Shown piece after piece: positions 1 through 9,989 of a stretch of DNA of 64,000 nucleotides. The translations under genes and the position numbers were made by a program. Below the pieces are notes generated by a model. The model was not told the origin of the DNA, did no database searches, and was given only the letters and a program-made list of their open reading frames with translations. This DNA comes from Pseudomonas sp. MPC6 (lineage in GTDB: Bacteria > Pseudomonadota > Gammaproteobacteria > Pseudomonadales > Pseudomonadaceae): assembly GCF_006094435.1 (NCBI RefSeq), contig NZ_CP034783.1, positions 3,065,001-3,129,000 of the forward strand. Reading direction: 5' to 3'. The stretch's first letter is position 1, and every line of letters starts with the position of its first letter.

Positions 1-1087
1 CCAGCTCGCGACCTTTCAGCACGCCAGCCTGAGAGGAACGGCGCTTGGCGGCCACCAGCGACTTCTCGTCGGCGAACAGCCCGACCTGGGTGTCGGGGCG
101 TATGTCCAACATACTGACCGCCAGGGTAAAGGCATTGACCTTTTTCTCGTCCAGGGCAGCGTAGTGGCCCAACAGCGAGGACAGGGTGCAGCCTCCGGAG
201 CAGGCTCCGAAGGTGTTCAGGTCGGCGCTGCGGGTGATCGCAAGAACCGCATCGATCGCTTCCTTCAGGGCTTCTACGTAGCTGGACAACCCCCATTCAC
301 GCTGTGCCTTGCCCGGATTGCGCCAACTGACAGCGAAGGTCTGGATACCGCTGTCGAGGAGAAAACGGATCAGGCTCTTCTCCGGCGTCAGATCAAACAG
401 GTAGAACTTGTTGATCTGTGGCGGTACCACCAGCAATGGACGCGCCTGCACCTGCTCAGTACGGGGCTTGTACTGGATCAGCTCCAGCAACTCATTGCGA
501 AACACCACCGCACCTTCGGTGATGCCCAGATTGTGGCCCACCTCGAAAGCCGTCTTGTCCACCTGGCTCGGCATGCCGCCGTTTTCGATCAGGTCCCGGG
601 TCAGCTGCGAGAAACCATCCAGAATGCTCTTGCCGCCGGTTTCAAAGAAGCGCTTGAGCGCTGCCGGGTTGGCCAGGGTGTTGGTCGGCGCCATCGCCTC
701 GGTCAGCAGGCCAATGACGAACTGACCACGATGAGCATCCTGCTCGCTAAGGTTGCTGGTGCTGATCCAGTCGTTCATCTCCTGACACCAGGCCAGGTAA
801 GTCTTCATGTAGCGACGGTATAGCGGGTTGCGCTGCCAGGTCTGCTCGTCGAAACGTTTGTCTCCCGTCGCTGGCTTGAGCTGCGAGCGGTCGAGCAGGA
901 TATTTTTCAGCTCAACGCCAAATGCCGCCATATGCCGAGCGCTATGCACGGGTTGCTTCAACACTTGTCGCAGGACCATGCGGGCGGTGCCGAGCAGATC
1001 GCGCCGCCGAGGACCGAACACCGGATTCAGGCTCAACGTGTGCATTGCAGATTGCTGGGAGAGGTCTTTATTTTTCTTGTTCATCAT
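1..1087 (-). CDS. phaC: Class II poly(3-hydroxyalkanoate) synthase, C-terminus cut by window edge
   Basis: Polymerises (R)-3-hydroxyacyl-CoA into medium-chain PHA at the granule surface. About 362 codons are visible; the 3' end lies beyond base 1. Reading down from the ATG at 1085-1087 the product begins MMNKKNKDLSQQ. It carries family blocks such as NPLYRRYMKTYLAW, TEAMAPTNTLANPAALKRFF and RPLLVVPPQINKFY, then the lipase-like box GACSGGC whose first Cys is the catalytic nucleophile. The N-terminus looks more like PhaC1 than PhaC2, but many positions fit neither as I remember them, and no phaZ, phaD, phaF or phaI lies upstream. It may therefore be an additional, accessory PHA synthase. The ATG at 1084 is an equally possible start. 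Family call is firm; paralogue assignment is tentative. Confidence 0.88.
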   Translation of the reverse strand, partial: MMNKKNKDLSQQSAMHTLSLNPVFGPRRRDLLGTARMVLRQVLKQPVHSARHMAAFGVELKNILLDRSQLKPATGDKRFDEQTWQRNPLYRRYMKTYLAWCQEMNDWISTSNLSEQDAHRGQFVIGLLTEAMAPTNTLANPAALKRFFETGGKSILDGFSQLTRDLIENGGMPSQVDKTAFEVGHNLGITEGAVVFRNELLELIQYKPRTEQVQARPLLVVPPQINKFYLFDLTPEKSLIRFLLDSGIQTFAVSWRNPGKAQREWGLSSYVEALKEAIDAVLAITRSADLNTFGACSGGCTLSSLLGHYAALDEKKVNAFTLAVSMLDIRPDTQVGLFADEKSLVAAKRRSSQAGVLKGREL

Positions 1088-1136
1088 GACACCCGGTAAG
1101 GCACCCAAGTCGGGCGCCCGGAAGTTGTATGGCTGC

Positions 1137-1172
1137 GGGCAAGCGGCCGGGCAAGCGGCCGGGCAAGCCGCA
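1137..1172. repeat. 12-bp tandem repeat, about 3 copies, upstream of phaC
   Basis: The unit gggcaagcggcc occurs at 1137-1148 and 1149-1160, followed by a diverged third copy to 1172. It lies 50-85 bp upstream of the phaC start, in its probable leader. Copy number could vary between strains. Confidence 0.7.
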
Positions 1173-1312
1173 GACAGGCAGGGCTCGCCACGCAGATCTC
1201 GAGAAGTTTATAGACGGGGGGGCGGCCAGCATTTCATTGGGCGACAACGCTTTTTCAATTCATGACAATCCAGGACCTTTGATCCGGGATTGTGCACGGC
1301 GTTGCCTGAATA

Positions 1313-1525
1313 CTAAGCGGGCCGCGGTGCTTCAACAGGCGGGGTGCCGTCGTGAAACATCGTCTTCAGTTGAGCACGCAGTTCCGGTGAGTCGGTGTGC
1401 TTGTGAACACTGACTGCATGCTGTGCGGCGGCCTCGAGCAGTTCGCTTTCAGAGTCTGCGGACAGTGCGACTGAGCACTGGGTATCGCTCGGAAACTCGC
1501 GGCAGTCGATGTATTTACGCGCCAT
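1313..1525 (-). CDS. DUF1059 family small protein
   Basis: 70-aa soluble protein of unknown function. It matches the small DUF1059 pattern: an N-terminal aromatic/Cys segment (YIDCREF near residues 6-12), a second Cys (QCSVAL), then an acidic helix with AAQHAVSVHKHTDSPE and a C-terminal LRAQLKTMF. A GGAGG ribosome-binding site lies about 10 nt before the ATG at 1525. It stands alone between phaC and a 37-codon gene, all on the minus strand. Role not known; family call good. Confidence 0.75.
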   Translation of the reverse strand: MARKYIDCREFPSDTQCSVALSADSESELLEAAAQHAVSVHKHTDSPELRAQLKTMFHDGTPPVEAPRPA

Positions 1526-1736
1526 GATAGGTTCCTCCCTACGACGAAGGCAGGCCGTGGCCTGCGTGAACGATCGCTCGCAGCGTCAGCCCATGCATCA
1601 GACATAATTGTGTGTCACATCGGGTGCGCCGACCCTTGAAGTATAGGCCCACCGGATGTCAGTGTAGTTGTGCCAGGCATGAAAATGGTCGTGCGCAAAC
1701 TGGGAGCAGATCACTCATGGTCACGGTGCTGAAGCA

Positions 1737-1850
1737 TCAGGGGTGCCAGCCGTAATATCCGGCGATCGCCGCCAGGACGAACCCGAGTTGCGCCCCCCGG
1801 TTAGCCCACTTCTTCCAGTCGATGCCCGCAAGGGCTTTTCTGAAATTCAT
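1737..1850 (-). CDS. 37-aa membrane peptide, hypothetical
   Basis: Short ORF starting at the ATG at 1848-1850. It has a lysine-rich amphipathic N-terminus (MNFRKALAGIDWKKWANRG) and one hydrophobic stretch (about residues 20-34) ending GYYGWHP. A GGAG lies about 9 nt before the ATG (ttggagcaagcgcgATG), which is the main support that it is translated. I do not recognise a family. It could be a single-pass inner-membrane peptide; there is no operon partner within 200 bp. Confidence 0.45.
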   Translation of the reverse strand: MNFRKALAGIDWKKWANRGAQLGFVLAAIAGYYGWHP

Positions 1851-2345
1851 CGCGCTTGCTCCAAGGTGTCGGGAGAGCCTGAGCCCTGAGTTTTACAGGG
1901 TTCTCAGATCTTACGGCCCCGGCTGCTCGAGACTATCCGGATCCCCGAAGAACATTTAAATATGGCTCTAGATCGCGTGTTTCAGCACGAAAAAATCAAA
2001 TGTACCCCCAGACGTACCCCCAGTCGCGTCTCGTGCGCGAGCGATCGCGAATGGGGATTTCTGACGAATTCAATGATGGCGTTTGGCGGCCTTCAGTGTA
2101 GCGCCACATTGGAGTTGAGGGGAGGGTGCAGACGCTTACCCGGAAAGGCACCGCGGCTCGGCCGCTAACAAGAGGGAGCTCATGTAAGATAGAAAGCTTC
2201 CAGCGTGTCACTCTTGGCTCCTTCCCCTCAGGCGCACATTTTCCAAAGTCATACTCGATGTTTGGCAGTGAGGACGGAACTTCTCTACTGACTCTTTCAT
2301 GCGGCGGTTTGGGATGGGTCAGCTTCTCGATAGCAGCGCTTCAAG
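1851..2345. other. Gene-poor stretch with 10-bp direct repeat
   Basis: I see no convincing gene here. The 10-mer gtacccccag is repeated at 2002-2011 and 2014-2023. Similar gggggta repeats are common beside tyrosine-integrase genes and att sites of Pseudomonas islands, so this may be a decayed island end. No integrase or tRNA is visible, and that reading is weak. Confidence 0.3.
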
Positions 2346-2347
2346 GT

Positions 2348-2497
2348 GCTCGTAGTGATGTGTTCGATTACATCGAGATGTTCTACAACGTAAAACGTCG
2401 TCATGGTTTCAACAATCAGCTGTCGCCGGTAGAGTTTGAAAAGCGTTACGCAATGAGCTTGCAAGGTGTCTAAAGAATCCGGGGCGATTCAAATCTC
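2348..2497 (+). pseudogene. IS3-family transposase (OrfB) 3' remnant
   Basis: The last 41 codons to the stop at 2473 read as the end of an IS3-group transposase: SDVFDYIEMFYNVKRRHG, then NNQLSPVEFEKRY. The tail after the stop (to about 2497, ending ccggggcgattc) resembles the terminal inverted repeat of such elements. The upstream DDE core is missing and the frame upstream is unrelated, so the copy is dead. It marks a past insertion just upstream of the kdp promoter. Confidence 0.7.
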
Positions 2498-2550
2498 AAA
2501 TCACACACTATGAGCGGCAACGACATTCAAGCGGCACTATTTAATCGTGG

Positions 2551-2575
2551 TCTTTATAAGATCTTTATTCTTTTG
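2551..2575 (+). promoter_or_regulatory. Candidate KdpE-binding AT-rich direct repeat
   Basis: TCTTTAT occurs at 2551-2557 and 2562-2568 (11-bp phase), followed by a T-rich run, about 70-90 bp before the first ORF of the kdp operon. KdpE sites in enterobacteria are similar T-rich repeats. Position and base composition are the only support. Confidence 0.35.
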
Positions 2576-2641
2576 CCCCCAATTCTTTTAACAATTTAAT
2601 CGAAGCCAAACTAGGCTTCCCTCATCGTTGGAGGGCATGCC

Positions 2642-2737
2642 ATGGATTTCGTCTTTTTAGTGCTTGGCGCACTGTTTTTTTTCATCTTTGTCGGTCTTGC
2701 TCGTGGCTGTGCCGCGCTTAACAGGAGACGGTCATGA
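2642..2737 (+). CDS. 31-aa membrane peptide preceding kdpF
   Basis: A hydrophobic peptide with one membrane span ([18 protein letters not shown]) and a short tail, [13 protein letters not shown] small ORF with a similar Arg-Gly-Cys tail occurs, as I recall it, upstream of kdpF in other bacteria. A ggagggc site lies about 10 nt upstream. Its TGA overlaps the kdpF ATG (ATGA at 2734-2737), implying translational coupling and a role in or near the Kdp complex. That function is inference from position; no biochemical role is known to me. Confidence 0.6.
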   Translation: MDFVFLVLGALFFFIFVGLARGCAALNRRRS

Positions 2738-2826
2738 CTGGCTTCTATCTTTTCGGCGGCCTGATAGCGGCGGGTTTACTGATTTACCTCGTCTGCGCAC
2801 TGCTATTTCCGGAGGACTTCCTGTGA
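2734..2826 (+). CDS. kdpF: Potassium-transporting ATPase subunit KdpF
   Basis: 30-aa single-span inner-membrane peptide ([20 protein letters not shown], then [10 protein letters not shown]) that stabilises the KdpFABC complex. Length and the L(F)PE(D/K)F-type end are typical. Its ATG overlaps the stop of the preceding peptide, and its own TGA overlaps the GTG start of kdpA (GTGA), so the first three ORFs are stitched together. Confidence 0.9.
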   Translation: MTGFYLFGGLIAAGLLIYLVCALLFPEDFL

Positions 2827-4595
2827 CAACTCAAGCCTGGGGCCTGCTCGGGGCCTTTCTGTTGGCGCTGGGTATTCTGGCCTGGCCTCTTGGGCGCTGG
2901 TTGACCACGGTGATGGAGGGCCGATTTGCCTTCGGTGCGCGCATCGAGTCACCGCTGTATCGTTTGGCCGGCGTCAAGCCTGAAACGCAGATGAGTTGGC
3001 TCCAGTATGCCCTTGCCCTGCTGCTGTTCAACGCACTGGGATTGCTGGCCGTTTATGCCCTGCAACGGCTGCAAGGCGTTCTGCCATTTAACCCCCAAGG
3101 GTTCGGCGCCGTCACTCCAGACTCCTCGTTCAATACCGCCTCCAGTTTCGTCACCAATACCAACTGGCAAGGCTACGGCGGCGAAACGACGATGAGTTAC
3201 CTGACCCAGATGCTCGCGCTGACGGTACAGAACTTCCTGTCAGCCGCGACCGGTATCGTCGTCGCGGTTGCTCTGATCCGAGGGTTCGCGCGCCATAGCG
3301 CGGACAGCATCGGCAATGCCTGGACCGACCTCACGCGCATCACGTTATGGGTGTTGCTGCCGCTGTCGCTGATTTTTGCGCTGTTCCTCGTTAGCCAAGG
3401 CTCTATACAGAATCTTGACCCGTATGAGGACGTCACGACGCTGGAAGTCATGCAGTACCAGGCCCCGGTACTCAATGATGCCGGCCAGCCAACCCTCGAC
3501 GCTCAGGGCAATCCGGTGACCAAGGCCGTCAGCACCGATAAGCAGACGATTGCCATGGGGCCTGTAGCATCACAAGAAGCTATAAAAATGCTGGGCACCA
3601 ATGGTGGCGGTTTCTTCAACGCCAACTCGGCCCATCCTTATGAAAACCCCACCGCCGTCACGAACTTTTTTCAGTTGCTCGCGATCTTCCTGATCCCGAC
3701 CGCACTGTGTTTTGTCTTCGGCCACATCGTCGGTGACATACGCCAAGGCTGGGCGCTTCTGGCGACAATGACGATCATCTTCGTGATCGCAGTAGTGGCG
3801 GTCACCCATTACGAACAACTGGGTAACCCGCAGTTTTCGGCGCTGGGTATCGACACGGCGGCGGGCAACATGGAGGGCAAGGAGCTGCGCTTCGGCATCA
3901 GTGCATCCAGTCTGTTTGCGGCGGTGACCACGTCGGCGTCTTGCGGCGCCGTTATCTCGATGCATGATTCGTTTACACCGCTGGGCGGTGCGGTACCGCT
4001 GATACTCATGCAACTGGGTGAAGTGGTGTTCGGCGGTACCGGCTCAGGCCTGTACGGCATGCTGGTGTTTGCCATCCTCGCGGTGTTTATCGCCGGCCTG
4101 ATGATCGGTCGTACGCCCGAGTACCTGGGCAAGAAGATCGAAGCCTACGAGATGAAGATGGTGGCCATCGCGATTCTGGTAACGCCATTGCTGGTGCTGT
4201 TCGGTACGGCCATCGCTGTCATGGCCGAGGCTGGAAGACTGGGGATCGCCAACCCCGGTGCCCATGGTTTCTCGGAAATCCTCTACGCCTTTACCTCGGC
4301 GGCCAACAACAACGGCAGTGCATTTGCCGGCCTGTCAGCCAACACCCCGTTCTACAACACGATGCTGGCCTTCATGACTTGGTTCGGCCGGTTCGGCGTC
4401 ATCGTGCCGGTGCTCGCAGTCGCCGGCAGCCTGGCTGCGAAGAAGCGATTGGCGGTCACCGCAGGCACCATGCCCACCCACGGGATGCTGTTCGTGGTGC
4501 TGCTGATCGGCACGGTGTTGCTGGTCGGCTTGTTGAACTACGTACCGGCGCTCGCGCTGGGTCCCGTCGTTGAACACTTCATGATGATCAAGTGA
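2823..4595 (+). CDS. kdpA: Potassium-transporting ATPase subunit A (K+ channel subunit)
   Basis: 590-aa inner-membrane subunit that selects and conducts K+ for high-affinity uptake. It is built of repeated channel-like units. Filter-type loops are visible at GYGGE (near residue 117), [14 protein letters not shown] (about 259-272), [16 protein letters not shown] (about 374) and [11 protein letters not shown] (about 492). The GTG at 2823 is chosen because it overlaps kdpF and yields the normal N-terminus [10 protein letters not shown]; the longer open frame upstream covers kdpF and is not coding. Full length and undamaged. Confidence 0.95.
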   Translation: MTTQAWGLLGAFLLALGILAWPLGRWLTTVMEGRFAFGARIESPLYRLAGVKPETQMSWLQYALALLLFNALGLLAVYALQRLQGVLPFNPQGFGAVTPDSSFNTASSFVTNTNWQGYGGETTMSYLTQMLALTVQNFLSAATGIVVAVALIRGFARHSADSIGNAWTDLTRITLWVLLPLSLIFALFLVSQGSIQNLDPYEDVTTLEVMQYQAPVLNDAGQPTLDAQGNPVTKAVSTDKQTIAMGPVASQEAIKMLGTNGGGFFNANSAHPYENPTAVTNFFQLLAIFLIPTALCFVFGHIVGDIRQGWALLATMTIIFVIAVVAVTHYEQLGNPQFSALGIDTAAGNMEGKELRFGISASSLFAAVTTSASCGAVISMHDSFTPLGGAVPLILMQLGEVVFGGTGSGLYGMLVFAILAVFIAGLMIGRTPEYLGKKIEAYEMKMVAIAILVTPLLVLFGTAIAVMAEAGRLGIANPGAHGFSEILYAFTSAANNNGSAFAGLSANTPFYNTMLAFMTWFGRFGVIVPVLAVAGSLAAKKRLAVTAGTMPTHGMLFVVLLIGTVLLVGLLNYVPALALGPVVEHFMMIK

Positions 4596-4605
4596 GATCA
4601 CGAAC

Positions 4606-6684
4606 ATGACACGCAAAGCGTTCTCCTTGTTCGACCCGAAACTGATAATGCCCGCCATGGTCGAGTCAGTGCGCAAACTCAGCCCCAGGATCCAGTGGCG
4701 AAACCCGGTGATGTTTGTCGTCTACATCGGCGCGATCATCACCACCGCCCTATGGGGCCAGGCGCTGAGTGGCAAAGGGGAAGCCGGTACCGGGTTCATC
4801 CTGGCGATCACTTTTTGGCTGTGGTTCACCGTGCTGTTCGCTAACTTCGCCGAGGCCTTGGCCGAAGGCCGCAGCAAGGCCCAGGCCGCTTCCCTGCATA
4901 AACTGAAAAAGGAAACCTGGGCCAAGAAACTGCGCGAGCCACACTACGGCGCCGAGTGGCAGTTGGCTAAATCGACCGACCTGTGCAAGGGCGATGTGGT
5001 GATCGTTGAAGCCGGTGACCTGGCCGACTCGGTGATCCCGGCCGACGGCGAAGTCATCGAAGGCGCGGCCTCGGTGGACGAATCGGCCATCACCGGTGAG
5101 TCGGCCCCGGTGATCCGGGAATGTGGCGGCGACTTCTCGGCCGTGACCGGCGGAACACGGGTGCTGTCGGACTGGATCGTCGTTCGAGTGACTACCGATC
5201 CGGGCGAAACCTTCGTCGACCGCATGATCGCGATGGTCGAGAACGCCAAGCGGCAAAAAACCCCAAATGAAATTGCCTTGTCGATTTTATTGGTCGCACT
5301 GACGATCGTGTTTCTGGGAGTGACGGTGACGCTCCTGCCGTTCTCACTGTTCGGGGTTGCAGTGGCCAAATCCGGAACCCCCGTCTCGATCACCGTCCTC
5401 ATCTCGTTGCTGGTCTGCCTGATTCCCACGACCATTGCCGGCCTGCTCTCGGCTGTCGGTGTGGCGGGCATGAGCCGCATGATGGAGGCCAACGTGATCG
5501 CCACGTCCGGCCGAGCCGTGGAAGCCGCCGGTGACGTGGACGTTCTGCTGCTCGACAAGACCGGGACCATTACGCTGGGTAATCGCCATGCCTCGGCTTT
5601 TTTACCGGCACCGGGCATCAAGGAGGCCGAGTTGGCGGATGTGGCACAACTGGCCTCCCTGGCCGACGAAACCCCCGAAGGACGCAGTATCGTCGTCTTG
5701 GCCAAGCAGCGTTTCAATTTGCGGGAACGAGAAATCGGCGCACTCGACGCCCACTTCGTGCACTTTTCGGCGCAAACGCGCATGAGCGGAGTGAACATGG
5801 GCGACCGGCAAATACGCAAGGGCGCTGGCGAGGCCATTCTCAAGCATGTCCAGAGCCTGGGTGGCAGCTTTCCCGAGGCCGTGCAAAACAGCATTGAGGA
5901 AGTGTCGCGCCGAGGGAGCACCCCACTGGTCGTGGCAGACGGAGTCAAGGTGCTAGGCGTGATCGAACTCAAGGACATCGTCAAGGGCGGGATTAAGGAG
6001 CGTTTCCTCGAACTGCGGCGCATGGGCATCAAGACCGTGATGGTGACCGGCGACAACCGGGTCACCGCCGCCGCCATCGCCGCCGAGGCGGGCGTCGATG
6101 ACTTTCTGGCAGAAGCGACCCCCGAACAGAAGTTGCAGTTAATTCGCGACTACCAGGCTGAAGGCCGGCTGGTGGCCATGACCGGCGACGGCACTAACGA
6201 TGCCCCTGCATTGGCTCAAGCGGATGTTGCCGTGGCGATGAACTCGGGGACTCAGGCCGCCAAGGAAGCCGGGAACATGGTGGACCTGGACAGCAACCCG
6301 ACGAAGTTGATCGAGGTGGTGGAAACCGGCAAACAGATGCTGATGACCCGCGGTTCGCTGACCACCTTCTCGATTGCCAACGATATCGCCAAGTATTTCG
6401 CGATCGTGCCAGCGGCTTTTGTCACTACGTACCCTCAGCTCGCGGCACTCAACATCATGGGGCTGACAAGCCCGAACTCGGCTGTGCTGTCAGCGGTGAT
6501 CTTCAACGCACTGATCATCATCTTCTTGATTCCCCTGGCACTCAAAGGCGTGAAGTACCGTCCGGTCGGCGCGGCCTCACTGTTGCGCCGCAACATGTTG
6601 ATCTATGGGCTGGGTGGCGTGATCGTTCCATTCATTGGCATAAAAGTGATCGACATGGTGCTGTTTGCCGTCGGTCTGACTTAA
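4606..6684 (+). CDS. kdpB: Potassium-transporting ATPase subunit B (catalytic P-type ATPase)
   Basis: 692-aa P-type ATPase that hydrolyses ATP to drive K+ uptake through KdpA. Visible motifs are the actuator loop ITGES (about 163), the phosphorylation site DKTGT with Asp317, the hinge [20 protein letters not shown] (about 526) and the late membrane segment [17 protein letters not shown]. Residue order and length match the Kdp family, with no metal-binding N-terminal domain. It starts 10 nt after kdpA and is followed 12 nt later by kdpC, so it sits inside one operon. Confidence 0.96.
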   Translation: MTRKAFSLFDPKLIMPAMVESVRKLSPRIQWRNPVMFVVYIGAIITTALWGQALSGKGEAGTGFILAITFWLWFTVLFANFAEALAEGRSKAQAASLHKLKKETWAKKLREPHYGAEWQLAKSTDLCKGDVVIVEAGDLADSVIPADGEVIEGAASVDESAITGESAPVIRECGGDFSAVTGGTRVLSDWIVVRVTTDPGETFVDRMIAMVENAKRQKTPNEIALSILLVALTIVFLGVTVTLLPFSLFGVAVAKSGTPVSITVLISLLVCLIPTTIAGLLSAVGVAGMSRMMEANVIATSGRAVEAAGDVDVLLLDKTGTITLGNRHASAFLPAPGIKEAELADVAQLASLADETPEGRSIVVLAKQRFNLREREIGALDAHFVHFSAQTRMSGVNMGDRQIRKGAGEAILKHVQSLGGSFPEAVQNSIEEVSRRGSTPLVVADGVKVLGVIELKDIVKGGIKERFLELRRMGIKTVMVTGDNRVTAAAIAAEAGVDDFLAEATPEQKLQLIRDYQAEGRLVAMTGDGTNDAPALAQADVAVAMNSGTQAAKEAGNMVDLDSNPTKLIEVVETGKQMLMTRGSLTTFSIANDIAKYFAIVPAAFVTTYPQLAALNIMGLTSPNSAVLSAVIFNALIIIFLIPLALKGVKYRPVGAASLLRRNMLIYGLGGVIVPFIGIKVIDMVLFAVGLT

Positions 6685-6696
6685 AGGAGCACTGTC

Positions 6697-7269
6697 ATGG
6701 CTTCTCTACTGCGCCCGGCGTTGACCCTGTTCATTGCACTGTCGTTAATCACCGGCTTGGCCTATCCACTGCTCACGACGGGGATTGCCAGGTTGGTCTT
6801 CCCTTCTCAGGCGGCGGGCAGTCTGATTGAACGGGATGGCAAAACCGTAGGTTCGTCATTGATCGGTCAGAGCTTCAGCGATCCCAGGCATTTCTGGAGT
6901 CGTCCGTCTGCGACCAGCCCCACGCCCTACAACGCGGCGGCATCATCAGGTTCGAACCTGGGGCCGCTGAATCCCGCACTGGCGGACGCGATCAAGGGTC
7001 GCATCGATGCCTTGCGTGCTGCCGACCCCGGGAACACCGCCACGGTGCCCGCCGACCTGGTCTACAGTTCGGCTAGCGGCCTTGATCCGCATATCAGCAT
7101 CGCCGCAGCCCAGTATCAGGTGGGCCGAATTTCGCGGATGCGCAATTTGCCCATAGAGCGCGTTCGTCAACTGATCGCCGAGCACTCCAAAGGCATGCTG
7201 TTCGGGTTCCTTGGCGAGCCTCGGGTCAACGTCCTGGAGCTGAATCTGGCACTTGACGCCGCACATTGA
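6697..7269 (+). CDS. kdpC: Potassium-transporting ATPase subunit C
   Basis: 190-aa accessory subunit anchored by one N-terminal span (about residues 8-30), with the rest periplasmic. It supports assembly of the Kdp complex and high-affinity function. Recognised by [26 protein letters not shown], and the C-terminal half [18 protein letters not shown] followed by [11 protein letters not shown]. An AAAGGAGC ribosome-binding site precedes the ATG. Full length. Confidence 0.95.
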   Translation: MASLLRPALTLFIALSLITGLAYPLLTTGIARLVFPSQAAGSLIERDGKTVGSSLIGQSFSDPRHFWSRPSATSPTPYNAAASSGSNLGPLNPALADAIKGRIDALRAADPGNTATVPADLVYSSASGLDPHISIAAAQYQVGRISRMRNLPIERVRQLIAEHSKGMLFGFLGEPRVNVLELNLALDAAH

Positions 7270-7295
7270 GCGCCAACTCACACACGGTAAGCCTG

Positions 7296-9989
7296 ATGGC
7301 CGAACAACGTCCTGACCCGGACCAGCTACTGGCCCAGATTCGCGAAGAAGAAGCGCAAGCCAACCGCGGTCGGCTGAAGATTTTTTTCGGCGCCAGCGCC
7401 GGTGTCGGCAAGACCTACGCGATGCTGGCGGCCGCCCAAACGGCAAAACAACAGCACACCGATGTACTGATCGGCGTGATCGAAACCCATGGCCGCGCGG
7501 AAACCCAAGCCCTGACCTCGGGGCTCGAACAATTGCCGCTCAAACAGGTCATCGACAAGAACCGCACGCTGACCGAGTTCGATCTGGACGCCGCATTGTT
7601 GCGCAAACCGCAGCTGATCCTGATCGACGAACTGGCTCATTCCAACATCATCGGTTCGCGTCATCCAAAACGCTGGCAGGACGTGGAAGAACTGCTCAGC
7701 GCCGGTATCGACGTCTGGTCCACCATGAACGTTCAGCACCTGGAGAGCCTGAATGACATCGTCGGTGGCATCACGGGCATCCGGGTCTGGGAGACCGTGC
7801 CGGACCATGTGTTCGACACGGCCAATGAAGTGGTCATCGTCGACTTGCCACCGGACGACTTGCTGCAGCGTTTGAAGGAAGGCAAGGTTTATCTGGCGCA
7901 ACAGGCCGAGCGTGCGGTGCAGAATTTCTTTCGCAAAGGCAACCTGATCGCCCTGCGTGAACTGGCGTTGCGCCGCACCGCCGACCGTGTCGACAGCGAG
8001 ATGCTGCAATACCGCATAAGCAGTGCAGTAAAACCGGTCTGGGGCACCCGCGACTCACTGCTCGCCTGCGTCGGCCCGCATGAACAGGGGGAAAAAACCG
8101 TACGATCAACGGCCCGCCTGGCCGCTCAGCTCAACGTGCCGTGGCATGCCGTGTATGTCGAGACGCCGGCCTTGCAGCGCCTGCCCGAGACGAAGCGCCG
8201 TCGCATTCTGGCGACCCTGAAACTGGCCCAGGACATGGGCGCCCAGATCTCGACCCTGGCCGGTCAGGACATAGCCGAGACGCTGGTCAAGTACGCACGC
8301 CAGCACAATCTCTCCAACGTCGTGCTGGGGCGTGACGATCACCCTCGTCGGCGTTTCTGGAAGCGGATACTCGCGGATCGAATAGGTGCGCTTGGCGCTG
8401 ACCTGGACGTGATTCAAGTCTCTCTTGCGACCAGTCAGCGTACACAAACCGAGCCCAGTTACACGAAGACTGAAAGCCCGGTGATGTGGCGGTCCTATAT
8501 CTGGAGCGTGGCACTCTGCGCAGTGACGACCCTTGCGGCCATACCTCTGGCTCACGTGCTGGAACAGGCCAATATCGTCATGCTGTTTCTGCTGATCGTC
8601 GTCGCCGTCGCCGTTCGCTTTGGTCGCGGCCCGGCGATTCTGGCGGCTTTTTTGTCAGTGGCAGCCTTTGACTTCTTTTTTGTGGCACCGCGCTTTTCGT
8701 TCGCCTTCGCCGATATCCAGTACCTGGTGACCTTCAGCGTCATGCTCGTGGTCGCTCTGGTCATCGGCCAGATGACCGCCGGCCTGACCTACCAGGCACG
8801 GGTGGCACAGCGGCGCGAAGACCGCATGCGGGCGCTGTACGACATGTCGCGCCTGTTGTCGGCAGCGCTGATGACCGAGCAAGTCGCCGAAATTGGTTCA
8901 CGTTTCCTGTCCGCTGAGTTTAGTGCAAGGTCGGCACTGCTAGTGGCAGACGACAACAATAAGCTGCAAGCCCCAATGGTGACGGGAGATGCACCGCAAG
9001 TGGACGTTGCCATTGCCCAGTGGTCGTTCGACAAAACAGAACCGGCCGGCTATGGCACCGATACCCTGCCTTCCAGTTCTACGCTCTATCTGCCGTTGTC
9101 AGCCCCGATGCGGGTGCGCGGCGTGTTGGCCGTGCAACCGCGTGACTCGAGTCGGCTGGTGGTGCCGGAGCAGCGACGCCTGCTCGACACCTGTGCGTCA
9201 TTGCTGGCCATCTCACTTGAACGGATTCACTACATCAACGTGGCCCAGGACACGACGGTTCAAATGGAGTCCGAACGGTTGCGCAACTCGTTGCTCTCGG
9301 CCATCTCTCACGACCTGCGAACCCCGCTGTCGGTTATGGTCGGGCTTGCCGAAGCGCTCAAACTCACCAAGCCACCGCTGGCCGGTGAAGCCGCCGAGAT
9401 TGCCTCGGCGGTGGGTGAATCCGCGCTGCGCATGAATACCCTGGTCAACAACCTGCTGGACATGGCGCGCCTCGAATCCGGCAAAGTGGTCTTGAATCGT
9501 GAGTGGCAACCCATCGAAGACGTAGTGGGCAGCGCGCTGCGATCCATTCAGCCGATTCTGGGCGGGCGTTCGGTGCAGGTCGCTCTGGACGATGACCTCC
9601 CTCCCGTTCACATCGATGCGGTGCTGATCGAACGCGTCCTCATCAACCTGATAGAGAACGCCGTTAAGTACACGCCCCCCGACACTGCCATCAGCCTGGG
9701 AGGCAGGGCCACGCCTGACAACATTGAGTTGTGGGTCGCCGACGAAGGTCCGGGGTTACCCCACGGCCACGAAGAGGCAATCTTCAGCAAATTCATGCGC
9801 GGCAAGAAGGAAAGTTCGATACCCGGCGTTGGGCTGGGCCTGGCTATCTGCCGGGCCATTGCCCGGGCTCACGGAGGAACCATTCTGGGTGTCACACGGC
9901 CAGAGGGCGGTGCGCGCTTCACCTTGCGTCTGCCCCGTGAAGAACCTCCCGTTATCGAGACCCAATTGACCGACGAGGAGCAGCCATGA
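7296..9989 (+). CDS. kdpD: Sensor histidine kinase KdpD
   Basis: 897-aa membrane kinase that senses K+ limitation and phosphorylates KdpE. In order: KdpD N-terminal nucleotide-binding domain with Walker A GASAGVGKT (residues 32-40), a Usp-like domain (about 250-378), four membrane spans (about 398-495), a GAF-like region, the phospho-acceptor helix ISHDLRTPLS (His about 670), and the ATPase domain with DEGPGLP and GVGLGLAICRAIARAHGG (about 843). The ATG at 7296 gives the canonical MAEQRPDPDQLLA start; a frame-open upstream extension to 7266 lacks a better ribosome-binding site. It overlaps kdpE by 4 nt. Confidence 0.95.
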   Translation: MAEQRPDPDQLLAQIREEEAQANRGRLKIFFGASAGVGKTYAMLAAAQTAKQQHTDVLIGVIETHGRAETQALTSGLEQLPLKQVIDKNRTLTEFDLDAALLRKPQLILIDELAHSNIIGSRHPKRWQDVEELLSAGIDVWSTMNVQHLESLNDIVGGITGIRVWETVPDHVFDTANEVVIVDLPPDDLLQRLKEGKVYLAQQAERAVQNFFRKGNLIALRELALRRTADRVDSEMLQYRISSAVKPVWGTRDSLLACVGPHEQGEKTVRSTARLAAQLNVPWHAVYVETPALQRLPETKRRRILATLKLAQDMGAQISTLAGQDIAETLVKYARQHNLSNVVLGRDDHPRRRFWKRILADRIGALGADLDVIQVSLATSQRTQTEPSYTKTESPVMWRSYIWSVALCAVTTLAAIPLAHVLEQANIVMLFLLIVVAVAVRFGRGPAILAAFLSVAAFDFFFVAPRFSFAFADIQYLVTFSVMLVVALVIGQMTAGLTYQARVAQRREDRMRALYDMSRLLSAALMTEQVAEIGSRFLSAEFSARSALLVADDNNKLQAPMVTGDAPQVDVAIAQWSFDKTEPAGYGTDTLPSSSTLYLPLSAPMRVRGVLAVQPRDSSRLVVPEQRRLLDTCASLLAISLERIHYINVAQDTTVQMESERLRNSLLSAISHDLRTPLSVMVGLAEALKLTKPPLAGEAAEIASAVGESALRMNTLVNNLLDMARLESGKVVLNREWQPIEDVVGSALRSIQPILGGRSVQVALDDDLPPVHIDAVLIERVLINLIENAVKYTPPDTAISLGGRATPDNIELWVADEGPGLPHGHEEAIFSKFMRGKKESSIPGVGLGLAICRAIARAHGGTILGVTRPEGGARFTLRLPREEPPVIETQLTDEEQP

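Noticed and set aside
1137..1172. 12-bp repeat as a CRISPR-like array
   Set aside because: Three adjoining copies without spacers; a simple tandem repeat.
2002..2023. Repeat gtacccccag as proof of an integrative element end
   Set aside because: Suggestive only; no integrase, tRNA or second att copy is visible in the window.
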